Of a stretch of 64,000 nt of DNA, positions 44,658 through 53,763 are shown piece after piece (position 1 is the first letter of the stretch; each line of letters begins with the position of its first letter). The translations under genes and the position numbers were made by a program. The stretch comes from Dyella acidiphila (GTDB lineage: Bacteria > Pseudomonadota > Gammaproteobacteria > Xanthomonadales > Rhodanobacteraceae). The DNA is taken from positions 62,001-126,000 of the forward strand of contig NZ_JACZZA010000005.1 in NCBI RefSeq assembly GCF_014863405.1. Reading direction: 5' to 3'. Below the pieces are notes generated by a model that saw only the letters and a program-made list of their open reading frames with translations, ran no database searches and was not told where the DNA came from.

Positions 44658-45740
44658 TTATTCGATTACCGGCCACTCGTAGCGAGCGATGCTCATGCGC
44701 ACCGGTGCCGGCAACGGCGCATGCTTGCGCAACTGCTTGGTGGTATCCATCGCGGCCTGAGCTTTGTTGAGCAAAGCCTGCGCATTGCTGCAATCCGGCT
44801 CGGCCACCACTGCGCCGACACTCGCACCGCTGTAGTCGATCAAAGCGACATCCAGCTTGAAGCGCCCCCGTGTCGCACCCTCCAGGCGTCGTGCCAGGGC
44901 AGCCGCGGCATCGCCGGCCTTTTCGCGCTGCTCCAGCGCCAGCACGGCAAATTCGTCGCCGCCCACGCGCGCGGCAAAGTCGCTGTCGCGCAGCATGCGC
45001 CGCAGCCGCTTCGCCACCGTATGCAGAAACTGGTCGCCGGCCGCGTGGCCGAACTTGTCGTTGATCGGCTTGAAATCGTCCAGGTCGATAAAGGCCACGA
45101 TCAGGGCGCGGTCGTCCGGAGGAGCAGCCAGTTGCCGCTGCATTTCGTCCAGCAAGGCGTTCCGGTTGGGCAGTTGCGTGACGGTATCGGTCAAGGCCGC
45201 GGCGGTCAGCGACTGCGTGGCCTGCTGCAGAGAAGCCAGCAATTGTTCCCGTTCCACCTGCTGCGCCACCAGATGCGCAAACAGCGCCAGCACCTGCATG
45301 GCCGTGTCGGCCACCGGCTTGCGCTCGTCGCTGGCCGCGCATAGTGCGCCGACCAGCTCGCCGCCCTTGGCACGGATCGGTGCACATATATATGTCGCAA
45401 TACCCAGCCGTTGCGCGACTTCGCAACTGGCCCAGCGGCCGGCGACGTCGTTGGCATAGAAGCGGCCTTCGTCCAGGGCGCGCTTGCACAGCGTGTCGGC
45501 CCATGGCGTGACCAGGCCTTCGGGCACGGTCAGACGGTAAGTATTACGCGCATGCAGGACCCGGAACGACCCTTCCGGCTGGTCCAGCCTGGCCAGATAC
45601 GCCGATTCCAGCCCGCTGACCGTCTGCAGCAGTTCCAGCAGCGGTCGCGCCAGGCCCTCCAGCGTATGGGCATGGGTGACCGCGGCGACCAGGGCGCCGA
45701 GGAAATTGGATGGAATGGCGGTACGCGTGACGAGATTCAT
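44658..45740 (-). CDS. diguanylate cyclase with GAF sensory domain
   Basis: Predicted soluble enzyme of 360 residues making cyclic di-GMP. A GAF domain (about 20-165) includes YLARLDQPEGSFRVLHARN and GIATYICAPIRAKGGELVGAL. The GGDEF domain (about 190-350) has TDTVTQLPNRNALLDEM, IDLDDFKPINDKFGHAAGD and an intact active site VGGDEF. The inhibitory I-site RxxD is present as RDSD five residues before it. I chose the ATG at 45740 (MNLVTRTAIPSNFLG); the frame extends further to 46568 but there overlaps the LacI gene antisense. It diverges from the lacI operon. Cyclic di-GMP usually promotes adhesion, which would fit the adhesin locus, but no direct link is visible. Confidence 0.92.
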   Translation of the reverse strand: MNLVTRTAIPSNFLGALVAAVTHAHTLEGLARPLLELLQTVSGLESAYLARLDQPEGSFRVLHARNTYRLTVPEGLVTPWADTLCKRALDEGRFYANDVAGRWASCEVAQRLGIATYICAPIRAKGGELVGALCAASDERKPVADTAMQVLALFAHLVAQQVEREQLLASLQQATQSLTAAALTDTVTQLPNRNALLDEMQRQLAAPPDDRALIVAFIDLDDFKPINDKFGHAAGDQFLHTVAKRLRRMLRDSDFAARVGGDEFAVLALEQREKAGDAAAALARRLEGATRGRFKLDVALIDYSGASVGAVVAEPDCSNAQALLNKAQAAMDTTKQLRKHAPLPAPVRMSIARYEWPVIE

Positions 45741-45943
45741 ATGCCTGATATCGGCAACTCCCGGCGTAGCTGAAACCCTCGCCGGCCGCCGGAGCCCGAT
45801 CGGCCGCACCTGACCATGCTGCATCGCCGTATGCACGTGGCCGACGCCCGCGCCGTTAAAAACAACCGGTCTTCCGTTCACCCCTGCCCTATGTGTTTGC
45901 GCGACGCAACAGACGGCGCCATACGGGCCTTTGCAAATCGCCA

Positions 45944-45989
45944 TGAAAACGTTTACGTTCCGCGCACATTGAGCATGTAAACGTTTACA
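45944..45989. promoter_or_regulatory. two LacI-type operators upstream of lacI
   Basis: TGTAAACGTTTACA at 45976-45989 is a perfect 14-base palindrome with the central CG of LacI-family sites. TGAAAACGTTTACG at 45944-45957 is a 12-of-14 match. Their centres are 32 bases apart, about three helical turns, allowing cooperative binding. They lie between the divergent GGDEF and lacI genes, 61 bases before the lacI ATG, so autoregulation of the whole rightward operon is likely. Confidence 0.85.
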
Positions 45990-46049
45990 GGCGACCCGTT
46001 GCATCGGGCTGATATCGTGTCCAGCCCACTCATCCGCAGGAAGCCTTCG

Positions 46050-47099
46050 ATGACGACGAAAAACGCAACGATCAAAGATGTGGCACGCGAGGCGAAGGTC
46101 TCGGTGGCATCGGTGTCGCGCGTGCTCAACGGTACCGGCGGAGTAACGCCCCAGACGCAAAAGGTGGTGCGGGAAGTCGCCGCCCGCCTGCATTACGTGC
46201 CGGACAGCGCGGCGCGCAGCCTGATCACCGGCCGCACCCACACCATCGGCGCGGTGCTGCCGGACCTGTATGGCGAGTTCTTCTCCGAACTGATCCGCGG
46301 CATCGATCTGGCTGCGCGTGCCCGTGGCCTGCATCTGCTGGTGTCCAGCTCGCATGACGGCGTGGACGATGCCGCCGCCGCGGTGCGCGCCATGCGCGGG
46401 CGCGTCGACGGCATGCTGATTTTTTCCGAATACGTCGACGCCGCCTTCCTGGACGCCAACCTGCCGGCGGCGCTGCCGGCCGTGCTGCTCAACAGCGCGG
46501 TAAAAAGCGCGCGCTACCCGGTGCTGACCATCGACAACCGCGGCGGCGCCAGCGCGATGGTGCAGCACCTGATCGAAAGCGGCCGCAAGCGCGTGGCCTT
46601 TATCGCCGGCTCCAAAACCAACTTCGATGCGCAGCAGCGCGACAAGGGCTATCGCGCGGCGATGGCCAAGTTCGCGCCGGACCTGCCGTTGAATATCGTG
46701 CCTGGCGACTTCAGCGAAGAATCGGGCTACCGCGCGGGCGTCGAACTGCTCGCGCAGAAAAAGCGCCCGGATGCCGTATTCGCCGCCAACGACATGATGG
46801 CGGTGGGCTGCCTGATGGCGTTCAAGCAGGCCGGCGTGCAGGTGCCGCAGGAGATCGCCCTGGCCGGCTTCGACGACATCCTGATCGCGCGCTACGTCTC
46901 GCCCTCACTCAGCACCGTGCAGGTGCGCATTGCCGATCTTGGCCGGGCCGCATTGGAGCGCCTGGCTGCCTTGCTGGATCCGGACGCCAACACGCCGGCT
47001 CCGGCCCAGACGCTGGGATGCGACATCGTCGTTCGAGAAACCAGCGGCGGAAGCACCGGTGCGGCAAGCACGCGCCGGCCCCGTCGCCCACCTAAATAA
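46050..47099 (+). CDS. LacI-family transcriptional regulator of the glucan locus
   Basis: A 349-residue repressor. The N-terminal helix-turn-helix and hinge are clear: ATIKDVAREAKVSVASVSRVL, then HYVPDSAARSLITGRTHTIGAVLPD. The sugar-binding core follows (YGEFFSELIRGIDLAARARGL, VLTIDNRGGASAMVQHLI, DAVFAANDMMAVGCLMAF, ALAGFDDILIARYVSPSLSTV). I chose ATG 46050, with AGGA eleven bases upstream, over 45999, because the family start is MTTKNATIKDVA-like. It begins the operon with the TonB receptor gene 33 bases downstream. Its sites are probably the TGTAAACGTTTACA palindromes here and at 58924. Confidence 0.94.
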   Translation: MTTKNATIKDVAREAKVSVASVSRVLNGTGGVTPQTQKVVREVAARLHYVPDSAARSLITGRTHTIGAVLPDLYGEFFSELIRGIDLAARARGLHLLVSSSHDGVDDAAAAVRAMRGRVDGMLIFSEYVDAAFLDANLPAALPAVLLNSAVKSARYPVLTIDNRGGASAMVQHLIESGRKRVAFIAGSKTNFDAQQRDKGYRAAMAKFAPDLPLNIVPGDFSEESGYRAGVELLAQKKRPDAVFAANDMMAVGCLMAFKQAGVQVPQEIALAGFDDILIARYVSPSLSTVQVRIADLGRAALERLAALLDPDANTPAPAQTLGCDIVVRETSGGSTGAASTRRPRRPPK

Positions 47100-47132
47100 C
47101 AGCACAGAGTCAATCTCTTGGGAGGGGTGACA

Positions 47133-50132
47133 ATGAAAGCAGTAGTACGCACCAGAAAGTTGCTGCTTGCACGCATGATCGTCGCATCGATAAGCGCCGC
47201 CGCGGTGTCGCCGGCAGCGGTCTTTGCCCAGACTTCCGATGCAAACCTGCGTGGATCAGTCACCCCCAACACGACGGTTACCGCCAGGAATGTGGCCACC
47301 GGCTATACGCGTGTCACCAAGTCCGGCAACGACGGCAGTTACGCGCTGGTCGCGCTGCCGCCCGGCACTTACCAGATCGATGCCGGGCCGGGTACCGAAC
47401 GCACCGTCACCCTCAGCGTAGCTTCCACCGCCACCTTGAATCTCACCGCCGCCACGGCCACAGCCGGCGCCAATGCGAAAAACCTGGGCGCGGTCACCGT
47501 CAATGCCCAATCGCTGACCGAAGTGACCACCTCGGAAATCGGCAGCATCGTGTCGCAGCGGCAGATCGCCACCGTGCCGCAGATCACGCGCAACTTCCTG
47601 GAATTTGCCGACACCGTGCCCGGCATGGTGTTCACCGTGCAGCAGAACGGCAATACCAGCCTGCAATCCGGTGCCCAGGCATCTTCCGCGATCAACGTGT
47701 ATATCGATGGCGTCGGCCAGAAAAACTATGTGCTGCCCGGCGGCGTCAGCGGCCAAACCTCCAGCCAAGGCAATCCGTTCCCGCAGCTGGCGATCGGCGA
47801 ATACAAGGTGATCACCTCCAACTACAAGGCCGAATACGACCAGATCTCCAGCGCCGCGGTCACCGCGGAAACCAAGTCCGGCACCAATGAATTCCATGGC
47901 GAAGTATTCGGCGACTGGACCGATACCGCCTTGCGCGCCGAAACGCCGTCCGAGCAGGCAGACCGCAAGAAGCAGCCCTCGCACGACAAGGAATACGGCT
48001 TCGCCTTCGGCGGCCCGATCATCCAGGACAAGGCGCATTTCTTCGTGTCCTACGAGGGCAAGGAATACGACACGCCGATCGCCGTCTCGCCTGGCAATGC
48101 CAGCAACCTGGTACCGCAGTTGCCGGCTTCGGCACAGGCGCAGCTGGGTCCGGCCAGCCTGCCGTTCAAGGAAAATCTCTATTTCGCCAAGCTGGACTGG
48201 GAGCCGACCAACCGCGACCGCATCGAGGTCAGTGGTAAATACCGCAGCGAGAATTCCATCAGCGGTCCCGGCACGGGGCAAGCGGCCTCCACTGCCGTCG
48301 ACTTGATCAATTACGACAAGCGCTTCGACATCCGCTGGGATCACAGTGCGGACAGCTGGTTCAACCGCCTGCAATTCACTTACGAGAATGCGTTCTACAA
48401 GCCGACGCCGATCGAAATCGGCAACGGCTACGCCTACTTCACCACGCCCGACAACGGCAGCCAGCAAATCCTCGCCGTGGGTGCGGCATCGCCGCTGGCC
48501 ACCGAGGACAAAGGCCAGAAGGGGCCGGCCGTGCAGGACGATCTCACCTTCAACGACTTCACCTGGCATGGCGACCACGTGATCAAGATGGGTTTCAAGA
48601 TCAAGAAGGTGGATCTCACCGCACAGGATGCGGGCGACGACAATCCGCAGTTCTTCTATGACGTGACGCCGACCGGCACGCTGTCCACGCCATACCAGGT
48701 GCAGTTCCCGGTGATCCTGCCCGGCACCAATCCGGAGGTGCGCACCTCGGACAAGCAGTACGGCACCTACATCCAGGACGACTGGACCGTCAACGACCAT
48801 CTCACCTTGAACATCGGCGTGCGCTGGGATTACGAAGAGACGCCCTCGTATCTCAACTGGGTGACGCCGCCGGCCGTGGTCGCTGCGCTGTACAGCCAGG
48901 ATCCCAATGCGCCGGCCGGCCAGACCTATGCGCAAAGCCTGGCCAAGGGCGGCATCAACGTCAACGACTACATCAGCAATGGTCGCAACCGCAGCTCGCC
49001 CGATAACGAGTGGCAGCCGCGCTTCGGTTTCTCCTACGACATCGACGGCGACGAAGCGCATGTGATCCATGGCGGTGTCGGCCGCTCCTACGATCGCGAT
49101 CTGTATGAACTGCTGCAGTTGGAACAAACCAAGCTGGCGCTGGCCGAACCGGAAATCATCTTCCCCAATCAATATCACTCATGTGCGCCGAGTCCGAGCT
49201 GCATTCCGTGGAATCCGGCGTATTACGGCGGCGTAGGCGTCCTGCAGAGCCTGCTGGCCGCCACCACCGCGGGCCGCGAAGTGGATATGGTGACCAATCA
49301 TCTGAAGGCGCCCTATTCCGATCAGATCAGCTTGGGTATGCGCAACAAGGTCGGTGACTGGAATACCGACGTGACCGTCGCGAGCGTGAAAAGCTTCGAC
49401 GGCCTGGTGTACCAGCTCGGCAATCGCTATCCCAATGGCGCGTTCTGGGAGAACGGCAGCCAGCCATGGGGCAATGGCATTCCCGGCTTCGGCAATATGA
49501 TCATTGCCAACAACGGGCTGGAGACCAAGACCACGCAAGTGCTGATCTCGGCCGAAAAGCCGTATACGCCCGAATCGCATTGGGGCATGACGGTCGCCTA
49601 CACCTTCACCCATGCGCTGCAGAACAACGACAGCCAGGACGTCACCGATCAATACGCCTTCGATGAAGAAACCATCGGCCAGTATCCGTTTATCGGCTCG
49701 GCGGTAGCCAAGCATCGCCTGGTCAGCACGGCCTCGGTCGACGGGCCATGGGGCCTGCTGTTCGCCACCAAGTTGACCCTGGCCACGCCGATTCCCGGCC
49801 TTGGGCTGGCCTGCTACGGCGCCAATACGCCGAGCGGCTGCGTACCCTTCACCGCCACGCCGCCCGGTTCGCACTTCCTGATCGGCGGCCCGATCTTCGG
49901 TTACCGCGCCATCGACTTCCAGATCACCAAGAACTTCAAGATCTACAGCAATTTCGACGGCTATGTACGCTTCGACCTGCTGAACGCGTTCAACTGGAAC
50001 AACTTCAGCGATTACCTGCAGAACTACGGCGCCAACGGCGTGCTCACGCGCACCCCGATCACCTTCAACCCTACCGGCAATATCGACGGCGTGCCGCGCA
50101 CGCTCAAACTGACCCTGGGTATAAAGTTCTGA
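47133..50132 (+). CDS. TonB-dependent outer-membrane receptor (Oar-like)
   Basis: Outer-membrane importer of 999 residues, likely for beta-glucan oligosaccharides given its operon. Signal peptide region RMIVASISAAAVSPAAVFA; then a carboxypeptidase-like regulatory domain (SDANLRGSVTPNTTVTARNV, GSYALVALPPGTYQIDAG, about 35-95); a plug domain (about 130-250, with INVYIDGVGQKNYVLPGG and NYKAEYDQISSAAVTAETKSGTNEFHGEVFG); and a beta-barrel ending TLKLTLGIKF with the C-terminal Phe. ATG 47133 follows the strong GGGAGGGG. The enzyme gene starts three bases after its stop. Confidence 0.93.
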   Translation: MKAVVRTRKLLLARMIVASISAAAVSPAAVFAQTSDANLRGSVTPNTTVTARNVATGYTRVTKSGNDGSYALVALPPGTYQIDAGPGTERTVTLSVASTATLNLTAATATAGANAKNLGAVTVNAQSLTEVTTSEIGSIVSQRQIATVPQITRNFLEFADTVPGMVFTVQQNGNTSLQSGAQASSAINVYIDGVGQKNYVLPGGVSGQTSSQGNPFPQLAIGEYKVITSNYKAEYDQISSAAVTAETKSGTNEFHGEVFGDWTDTALRAETPSEQADRKKQPSHDKEYGFAFGGPIIQDKAHFFVSYEGKEYDTPIAVSPGNASNLVPQLPASAQAQLGPASLPFKENLYFAKLDWEPTNRDRIEVSGKYRSENSISGPGTGQAASTAVDLINYDKRFDIRWDHSADSWFNRLQFTYENAFYKPTPIEIGNGYAYFTTPDNGSQQILAVGAASPLATEDKGQKGPAVQDDLTFNDFTWHGDHVIKMGFKIKKVDLTAQDAGDDNPQFFYDVTPTGTLSTPYQVQFPVILPGTNPEVRTSDKQYGTYIQDDWTVNDHLTLNIGVRWDYEETPSYLNWVTPPAVVAALYSQDPNAPAGQTYAQSLAKGGINVNDYISNGRNRSSPDNEWQPRFGFSYDIDGDEAHVIHGGVGRSYDRDLYELLQLEQTKLALAEPEIIFPNQYHSCAPSPSCIPWNPAYYGGVGVLQSLLAATTAGREVDMVTNHLKAPYSDQISLGMRNKVGDWNTDVTVASVKSFDGLVYQLGNRYPNGAFWENGSQPWGNGIPGFGNMIIANNGLETKTTQVLISAEKPYTPESHWGMTVAYTFTHALQNNDSQDVTDQYAFDEETIGQYPFIGSAVAKHRLVSTASVDGPWGLLFATKLTLATPIPGLGLACYGANTPSGCVPFTATPPGSHFLIGGPIFGYRAIDFQITKNFKIYSNFDGYVRFDLLNAFNWNNFSDYLQNYGANGVLTRTPITFNPTGNIDGVPRTLKLTLGIKF

Positions 50133-50135
50133 ACC

Positions 50136-51608
50136 ATGAGCCGGAACGATCGTTGCCAACCGAAGCAGGCCCGCAGCTGGCGGGCCTGCTTCTTCACCGC
50201 CCTGCTGGCCACAGGCATCGCCATGCAGCCGACTGCGGCACAGACGCCCGTCACCTACGACAGCTTGTCCGCACCGCAAAAGCAGCTGGTCGATGACCTG
50301 CAGCGGCGTACTTTCCAATGGTTCTGGGACAGTGCCAATCCGGCTAACGGGCTGATTCCGGATCACTATCCGGGACCGTCGTTTTCCAGCATTGCCTCGA
50401 TCGGCTTCGGCCTGACCGCGTATGGCATCGGCGTCGAACGCGGCTACATCACGCGTGCGCAGGCGGTAGCGCGCACGCTCACCACCTTGCGCTTTCTCGC
50501 CCACGCCAGGCAGGACGGCAATGAAGACGGCGCCAGCGGCTACCACGGCTTTTTCTATCACTTCCTGGATATGCAGACCGGCCAGCGCTTTTCGCGCGAC
50601 ATCGAACTGTCCAGCGTGGATACCACCTTGCTGCTTGGCGGCGTGCTGTTCGCGCAGTCGTATTACGACCGCGACACCGCGCAGGAAAAAGAAATCCGTA
50701 CCCTGGCCGATACGATCTACCGCCGTGTCGACTGGACCTGGATGCAGCCGCGCGCCCCCCTGATCAGCATGGGCTGGACGCCCGGCGGCAAATTTATCGA
50801 CTCTGACTGGAAGGGCTACGACGAAGGCATGCTGGTGTACATCCTGGCGCTGGGCTCGCCCACCCATCCGATCGGCAGCGACGGCTGGACGGCATGGACC
50901 AGCACCTATCCCAGGCAATGGGGCACGTTCCAGGGCCAGACCTTGCTCAACTTCGCGCCGCTGTTCGGCCATCAGTACAGCGAAGCCTGGGTCGATTTCC
51001 GCGGCATCCGCGATGCATGGAGCCGCGCACATCAGCTGGATTACTTCGAGAACAGCCGCCGCGCGGTCTATGCGCAGCGCCAGTACGCCATCGCCAATCC
51101 AGGCCACTGGACCGGCTATGGCGCGAATATCTGGGGGCTTACGGCCTGCAATGGACCGGGCGATGTCGCCGGCAAGGCGATCGACGGCAGCACGCGCCAG
51201 TTCTTCGGCTACACCGCACGCGGCGCCGGGCTGGACTACATCTCCGACGACGGCACCATTGCGCCCACCGCTGCCGGCGGCTCGATCGCCTTCGCACCGG
51301 AAATCGTGCTGCCGGCCTTGCAGGCGATGAAGGAGCGCTACGGCCAGTACGCTTACGACCGCTACGGCTTCGTCGACGCCTTCAATCCCAGCTTCGATGC
51401 GAATATTGCCTTGCATACCGGCAAAAAAGTGCGCGGCGCCGGCTGGTTCGACAGTCTGCAGATCGGCATCGACCAGGGACCGATCGAGCTGATGATCGAA
51501 AACTGGCGCAGCGATTTCGTCTGGCGCGTGATGCGCAAGAATCCATACATTCGGCAAGGACTGCAGCGCGCCGGTTTCAGCGGCGGATGGCTGGACCGGG
51601 CGCCATGA
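50136..51608 (+). CDS. GH144-like (glucoamylase-fold) periplasmic hydrolase, probably on beta-1,2-glucan
   Basis: Exported 490-residue enzyme (signal segment ACFFTALLATGIAMQPTAAQ). Family features of PF10091/GH144 are LVDDLQRRTFQWFWDSANPANGLIPDHYP, SIASIGFGLTAYGIGVERGYI, GFFYHFLDM, ELSSVDTTLLLGGVLFAQ, YDEGMLVYILALGSPTHPI, WGLTACNGPG, GTIAPTAAGGSIAFAPE and GYGFVDAFNPS-like RYGFVDAFNPSFD. Characterised GH144 members cut beta-1,2-glucan or release sophorose from it, so the operon probably feeds on beta-1,2-glucooligosaccharides. Its stop overlaps the next start (ATGA). A 31-base perfect hairpin is embedded in codons 9-19. Confidence 0.85.
   Translation: MSRNDRCQPKQARSWRACFFTALLATGIAMQPTAAQTPVTYDSLSAPQKQLVDDLQRRTFQWFWDSANPANGLIPDHYPGPSFSSIASIGFGLTAYGIGVERGYITRAQAVARTLTTLRFLAHARQDGNEDGASGYHGFFYHFLDMQTGQRFSRDIELSSVDTTLLLGGVLFAQSYYDRDTAQEKEIRTLADTIYRRVDWTWMQPRAPLISMGWTPGGKFIDSDWKGYDEGMLVYILALGSPTHPIGSDGWTAWTSTYPRQWGTFQGQTLLNFAPLFGHQYSEAWVDFRGIRDAWSRAHQLDYFENSRRAVYAQRQYAIANPGHWTGYGANIWGLTACNGPGDVAGKAIDGSTRQFFGYTARGAGLDYISDDGTIAPTAAGGSIAFAPEIVLPALQAMKERYGQYAYDRYGFVDAFNPSFDANIALHTGKKVRGAGWFDSLQIGIDQGPIELMIENWRSDFVWRVMRKNPYIRQGLQRAGFSGGWLDRAP
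50162..50192 (+). other. strong hairpin inside the 5' coding region of the GH144 gene
   Basis: GAAGCAGGCCCGC and GCGGGCCTGCTTC form a perfect 13-base stem around AGCTG, 30 bases after the TonB receptor stop codon. It lies where an intercistronic attenuator or 3'-end stabiliser for the receptor mRNA would be expected, but it is inside the next coding sequence (residues PKQARSWRACF). Partial termination or mRNA processing here could keep receptor levels above enzyme and ABC levels. Confidence 0.6.
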
Positions 51609-52888
51609 AAGCGCGCCGGCGGCTGGCCAGCCTCGTCCTCGCCGGCCTGCTCGCCGGCTGCGCCCAGCACGCCACCGACGACAACACGCTCACCTTCTGG
51701 ACCATCGGCCGCGAAGGCGAGGCCATCACCCAGCTGCTGCCGGCATTCGAGCGCGAAAACCCGCAGATCCAGATCCGGCTGCAGCAATTGCCGCTAAGCG
51801 CCGCGCATCAGAAACTGCTAACCGCCTTTGCCGGCGATTCGCTGCCGGACATGACCCAGCTCGGCAATACCTGGATGCCGGAATTCGTCGCCCTGCATGC
51901 GCTGGAGCCACTGCAATCGCGGGTGGCCGCATCCAGCGTGATCCGCCCCGACGATTATTTCCCCAGCATCTGGGCCACCAATGTCTATGCCGGCCAGTTG
52001 TACGGCGTGCCCTGGTATGTGGATACGCGACTGCTGTTCTATCGCAGCGACGTTTTGCGCGCGGCAGGTTTCCAGGCACCGCCGCAGGATTGGGCGCAAT
52101 GGCGGCGGATGCTGGCCGCGCTCAGTCATCCGCAGCAAGGCCGCTACGGCATCCTGCTGCCCACCAACGAATACGAGCAGCTGATGTCGCTGGCGCTGCA
52201 ACAGCCCGATTCGCTGCTGCGCGACGGCGGCCGCTACGGCAATTTCGAAAGCGCCGGCTTCAAGCGCGCCCTCGCCTTCTACGTGGACACGTTCAAACTG
52301 CAGCAGGCGCCAGCCATCACCAATGTCGAAGCCGGCAATCCGTGGAGCGAATTCGGCCACGGTGTATATGACTTCTATTTCTCCGGCCCGTGGAATATCG
52401 GCGAATTCCGCCAGCGTCTGCCGGCCGCCGAACAAGATGACTGGAATACCGCGCCGCTGCCGGGGCCGGACGGTCCGGGTGCTTCCGTTGCAGGCGGCTC
52501 AAGCCTGGTCATCTTCCGTCATGCCACGCACAAGGAAGCGGCCTGGAAGCTGATCCAATATCTGTCGCGCCCCGATGTGCAGCAACAGTTCTACGACTTG
52601 CTCGGCGATATGCCGCCGCGGCGCAGCTCTTGGGCCGGCGGCCACCTGCACGACGATCCCAAGGCGCTTGCCTTCCGCGAGCAACTCGAACGGGTAAAGC
52701 CCACGCCGGCGGTGCCTGAGTGGGAACGCATCGCCAATGAAATGCAGTTGGTGGCCGCGCAAGCCGTCGCCGGCAATCTCAGCATCGACCAGGCCGCGGC
52801 CGAGATCGACCGCCGCGCCGACCGCATTCTGGAAAAGCGCCGCTGGGTGCTGGCGCATACCCCGTTGCCGACCGAGGAGCAGCCATGA
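51605..52888 (+). CDS. ABC sugar importer, substrate-binding lipoprotein
   Basis: A 427-residue binding protein of the MalE/family-1 type. It has a lipoprotein signal with lipobox LLAGC (LASLVLAGLLAGCAQHATDD). The body shows LTFWTIGREGEAITQLLPAFE, LPDMTQLGNTWMPEFVALHALEPL, YGVPWYVDTRLLFYRSDVLRAAG and FGHGVYDFYFSGPWNIGEFR, all typical of sugar-binding ABC components. The ATG overlaps the GH144 stop by four bases and its own stop overlaps the permease start. Predicted ligand: oligosaccharides made by the GH144 enzyme, by analogy with sophoro-oligosaccharide importers. Confidence 0.93.
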   Translation: MKARRRLASLVLAGLLAGCAQHATDDNTLTFWTIGREGEAITQLLPAFERENPQIQIRLQQLPLSAAHQKLLTAFAGDSLPDMTQLGNTWMPEFVALHALEPLQSRVAASSVIRPDDYFPSIWATNVYAGQLYGVPWYVDTRLLFYRSDVLRAAGFQAPPQDWAQWRRMLAALSHPQQGRYGILLPTNEYEQLMSLALQQPDSLLRDGGRYGNFESAGFKRALAFYVDTFKLQQAPAITNVEAGNPWSEFGHGVYDFYFSGPWNIGEFRQRLPAAEQDDWNTAPLPGPDGPGASVAGGSSLVIFRHATHKEAAWKLIQYLSRPDVQQQFYDLLGDMPPRRSSWAGGHLHDDPKALAFREQLERVKPTPAVPEWERIANEMQLVAAQAVAGNLSIDQAAAEIDRRADRILEKRRWVLAHTPLPTEEQP

Positions 52889-53763
52889 GCCAGCGGCAGG
52901 CTGCATGGCTGTTCCTCGCGCCGGCGCTGCTGGTGCTTGGCGCGTTCTTTCTGCTGCCGGCGATCGGCGCGTTCGGGCTGAGCCTTACCGACTACGACCT
53001 GTATGCCCTGGCCGACCTGCGCAACCTGCGCTTTATCGGCCTGCACAACTACGCCGCACTGTTGCAGCGGCGCGAATTCTGGGCGGCGCTGGGACATACG
53101 CTGTACTTCGTCAGCGTGGGCGTGCCGCTGTCGATCGCCGCCTCGCTGGGCACGGCGCTGCTGCTGAACTCGCCGCTGGCCCGCTGCAAGGCATGGTTCC
53201 GTACCGCGCTGTTTGCGCCGGTGGTGACCACGGTAGTCGCGGTGGCGGTGGTATGGCGCTATCTGCTCAATACCAAATACGGCTGGGCCAACGAGGCGCT
53301 GGGATGGATCTGCATCCACCCGGTCGACTGGCTGGGCGATCCGCACTGGGCGATGCCGGCCATCATCCTGTTCGCAGTGTGGAAGAACTTCGGCTACAAC
53401 ATGATCATCCTGCTGGCCGCGCTGCAGGCGACTCCGCCCGAGCTCTACGAAGCGGCGCGCATCGACGGCGCCTCGGCCTGGCGGCAATGCCGCCATATCA
53501 CGCTGCCGATGCTCGGCCCCAGCTTGTGGATGGTCGCCATCCTTACTGTCGCCGGTTATTTCCAGCTGTTTGCCGAGCCGTATGTGATGACCGAGGGCGG
53601 TCCGCTGCAAAGCACCACCAGTGTGCTGTACCTGATGTACGACGAAGGCTTCAAATGGTGGAACCTGGGTTCCGCATCGGCGATCGCCTTCCTGCTGTTC
53701 GCCATCATGTTTGCGGTCACGCTGCTGATGCTGTGGCTGGGCCGGCGCGGGGAAGAAGCGTGA
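52885..53763 (+). CDS. ABC sugar importer permease, MalF-type
   Basis: Inner-membrane permease of 292 residues with six predicted helices, starting AAWLFLAPALLVLGAFFLLP. The cytoplasmic EAA loop that docks on the ATPase is LYEAARIDGASAWRQCRHITLP. The ATG overlaps the stop of the binding protein gene (ATGA) and the stop overlaps the next permease start (GTGA), so the three are translated as a unit. Confidence 0.95.
   Translation: MSQRQAAWLFLAPALLVLGAFFLLPAIGAFGLSLTDYDLYALADLRNLRFIGLHNYAALLQRREFWAALGHTLYFVSVGVPLSIAASLGTALLLNSPLARCKAWFRTALFAPVVTTVVAVAVVWRYLLNTKYGWANEALGWICIHPVDWLGDPHWAMPAIILFAVWKNFGYNMIILLAALQATPPELYEAARIDGASAWRQCRHITLPMLGPSLWMVAILTVAGYFQLFAEPYVMTEGGPLQSTTSVLYLMYDEGFKWWNLGSASAIAFLLFAIMFAVTLLMLWLGRRGEEA

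Noticed and set aside
45741-46568. N-terminal extension of the GGDEF frame up to 46568
   Set aside because: It runs antisense through the lacI gene and its operators. The family-like start is at 45740, followed directly by the GAF domain.
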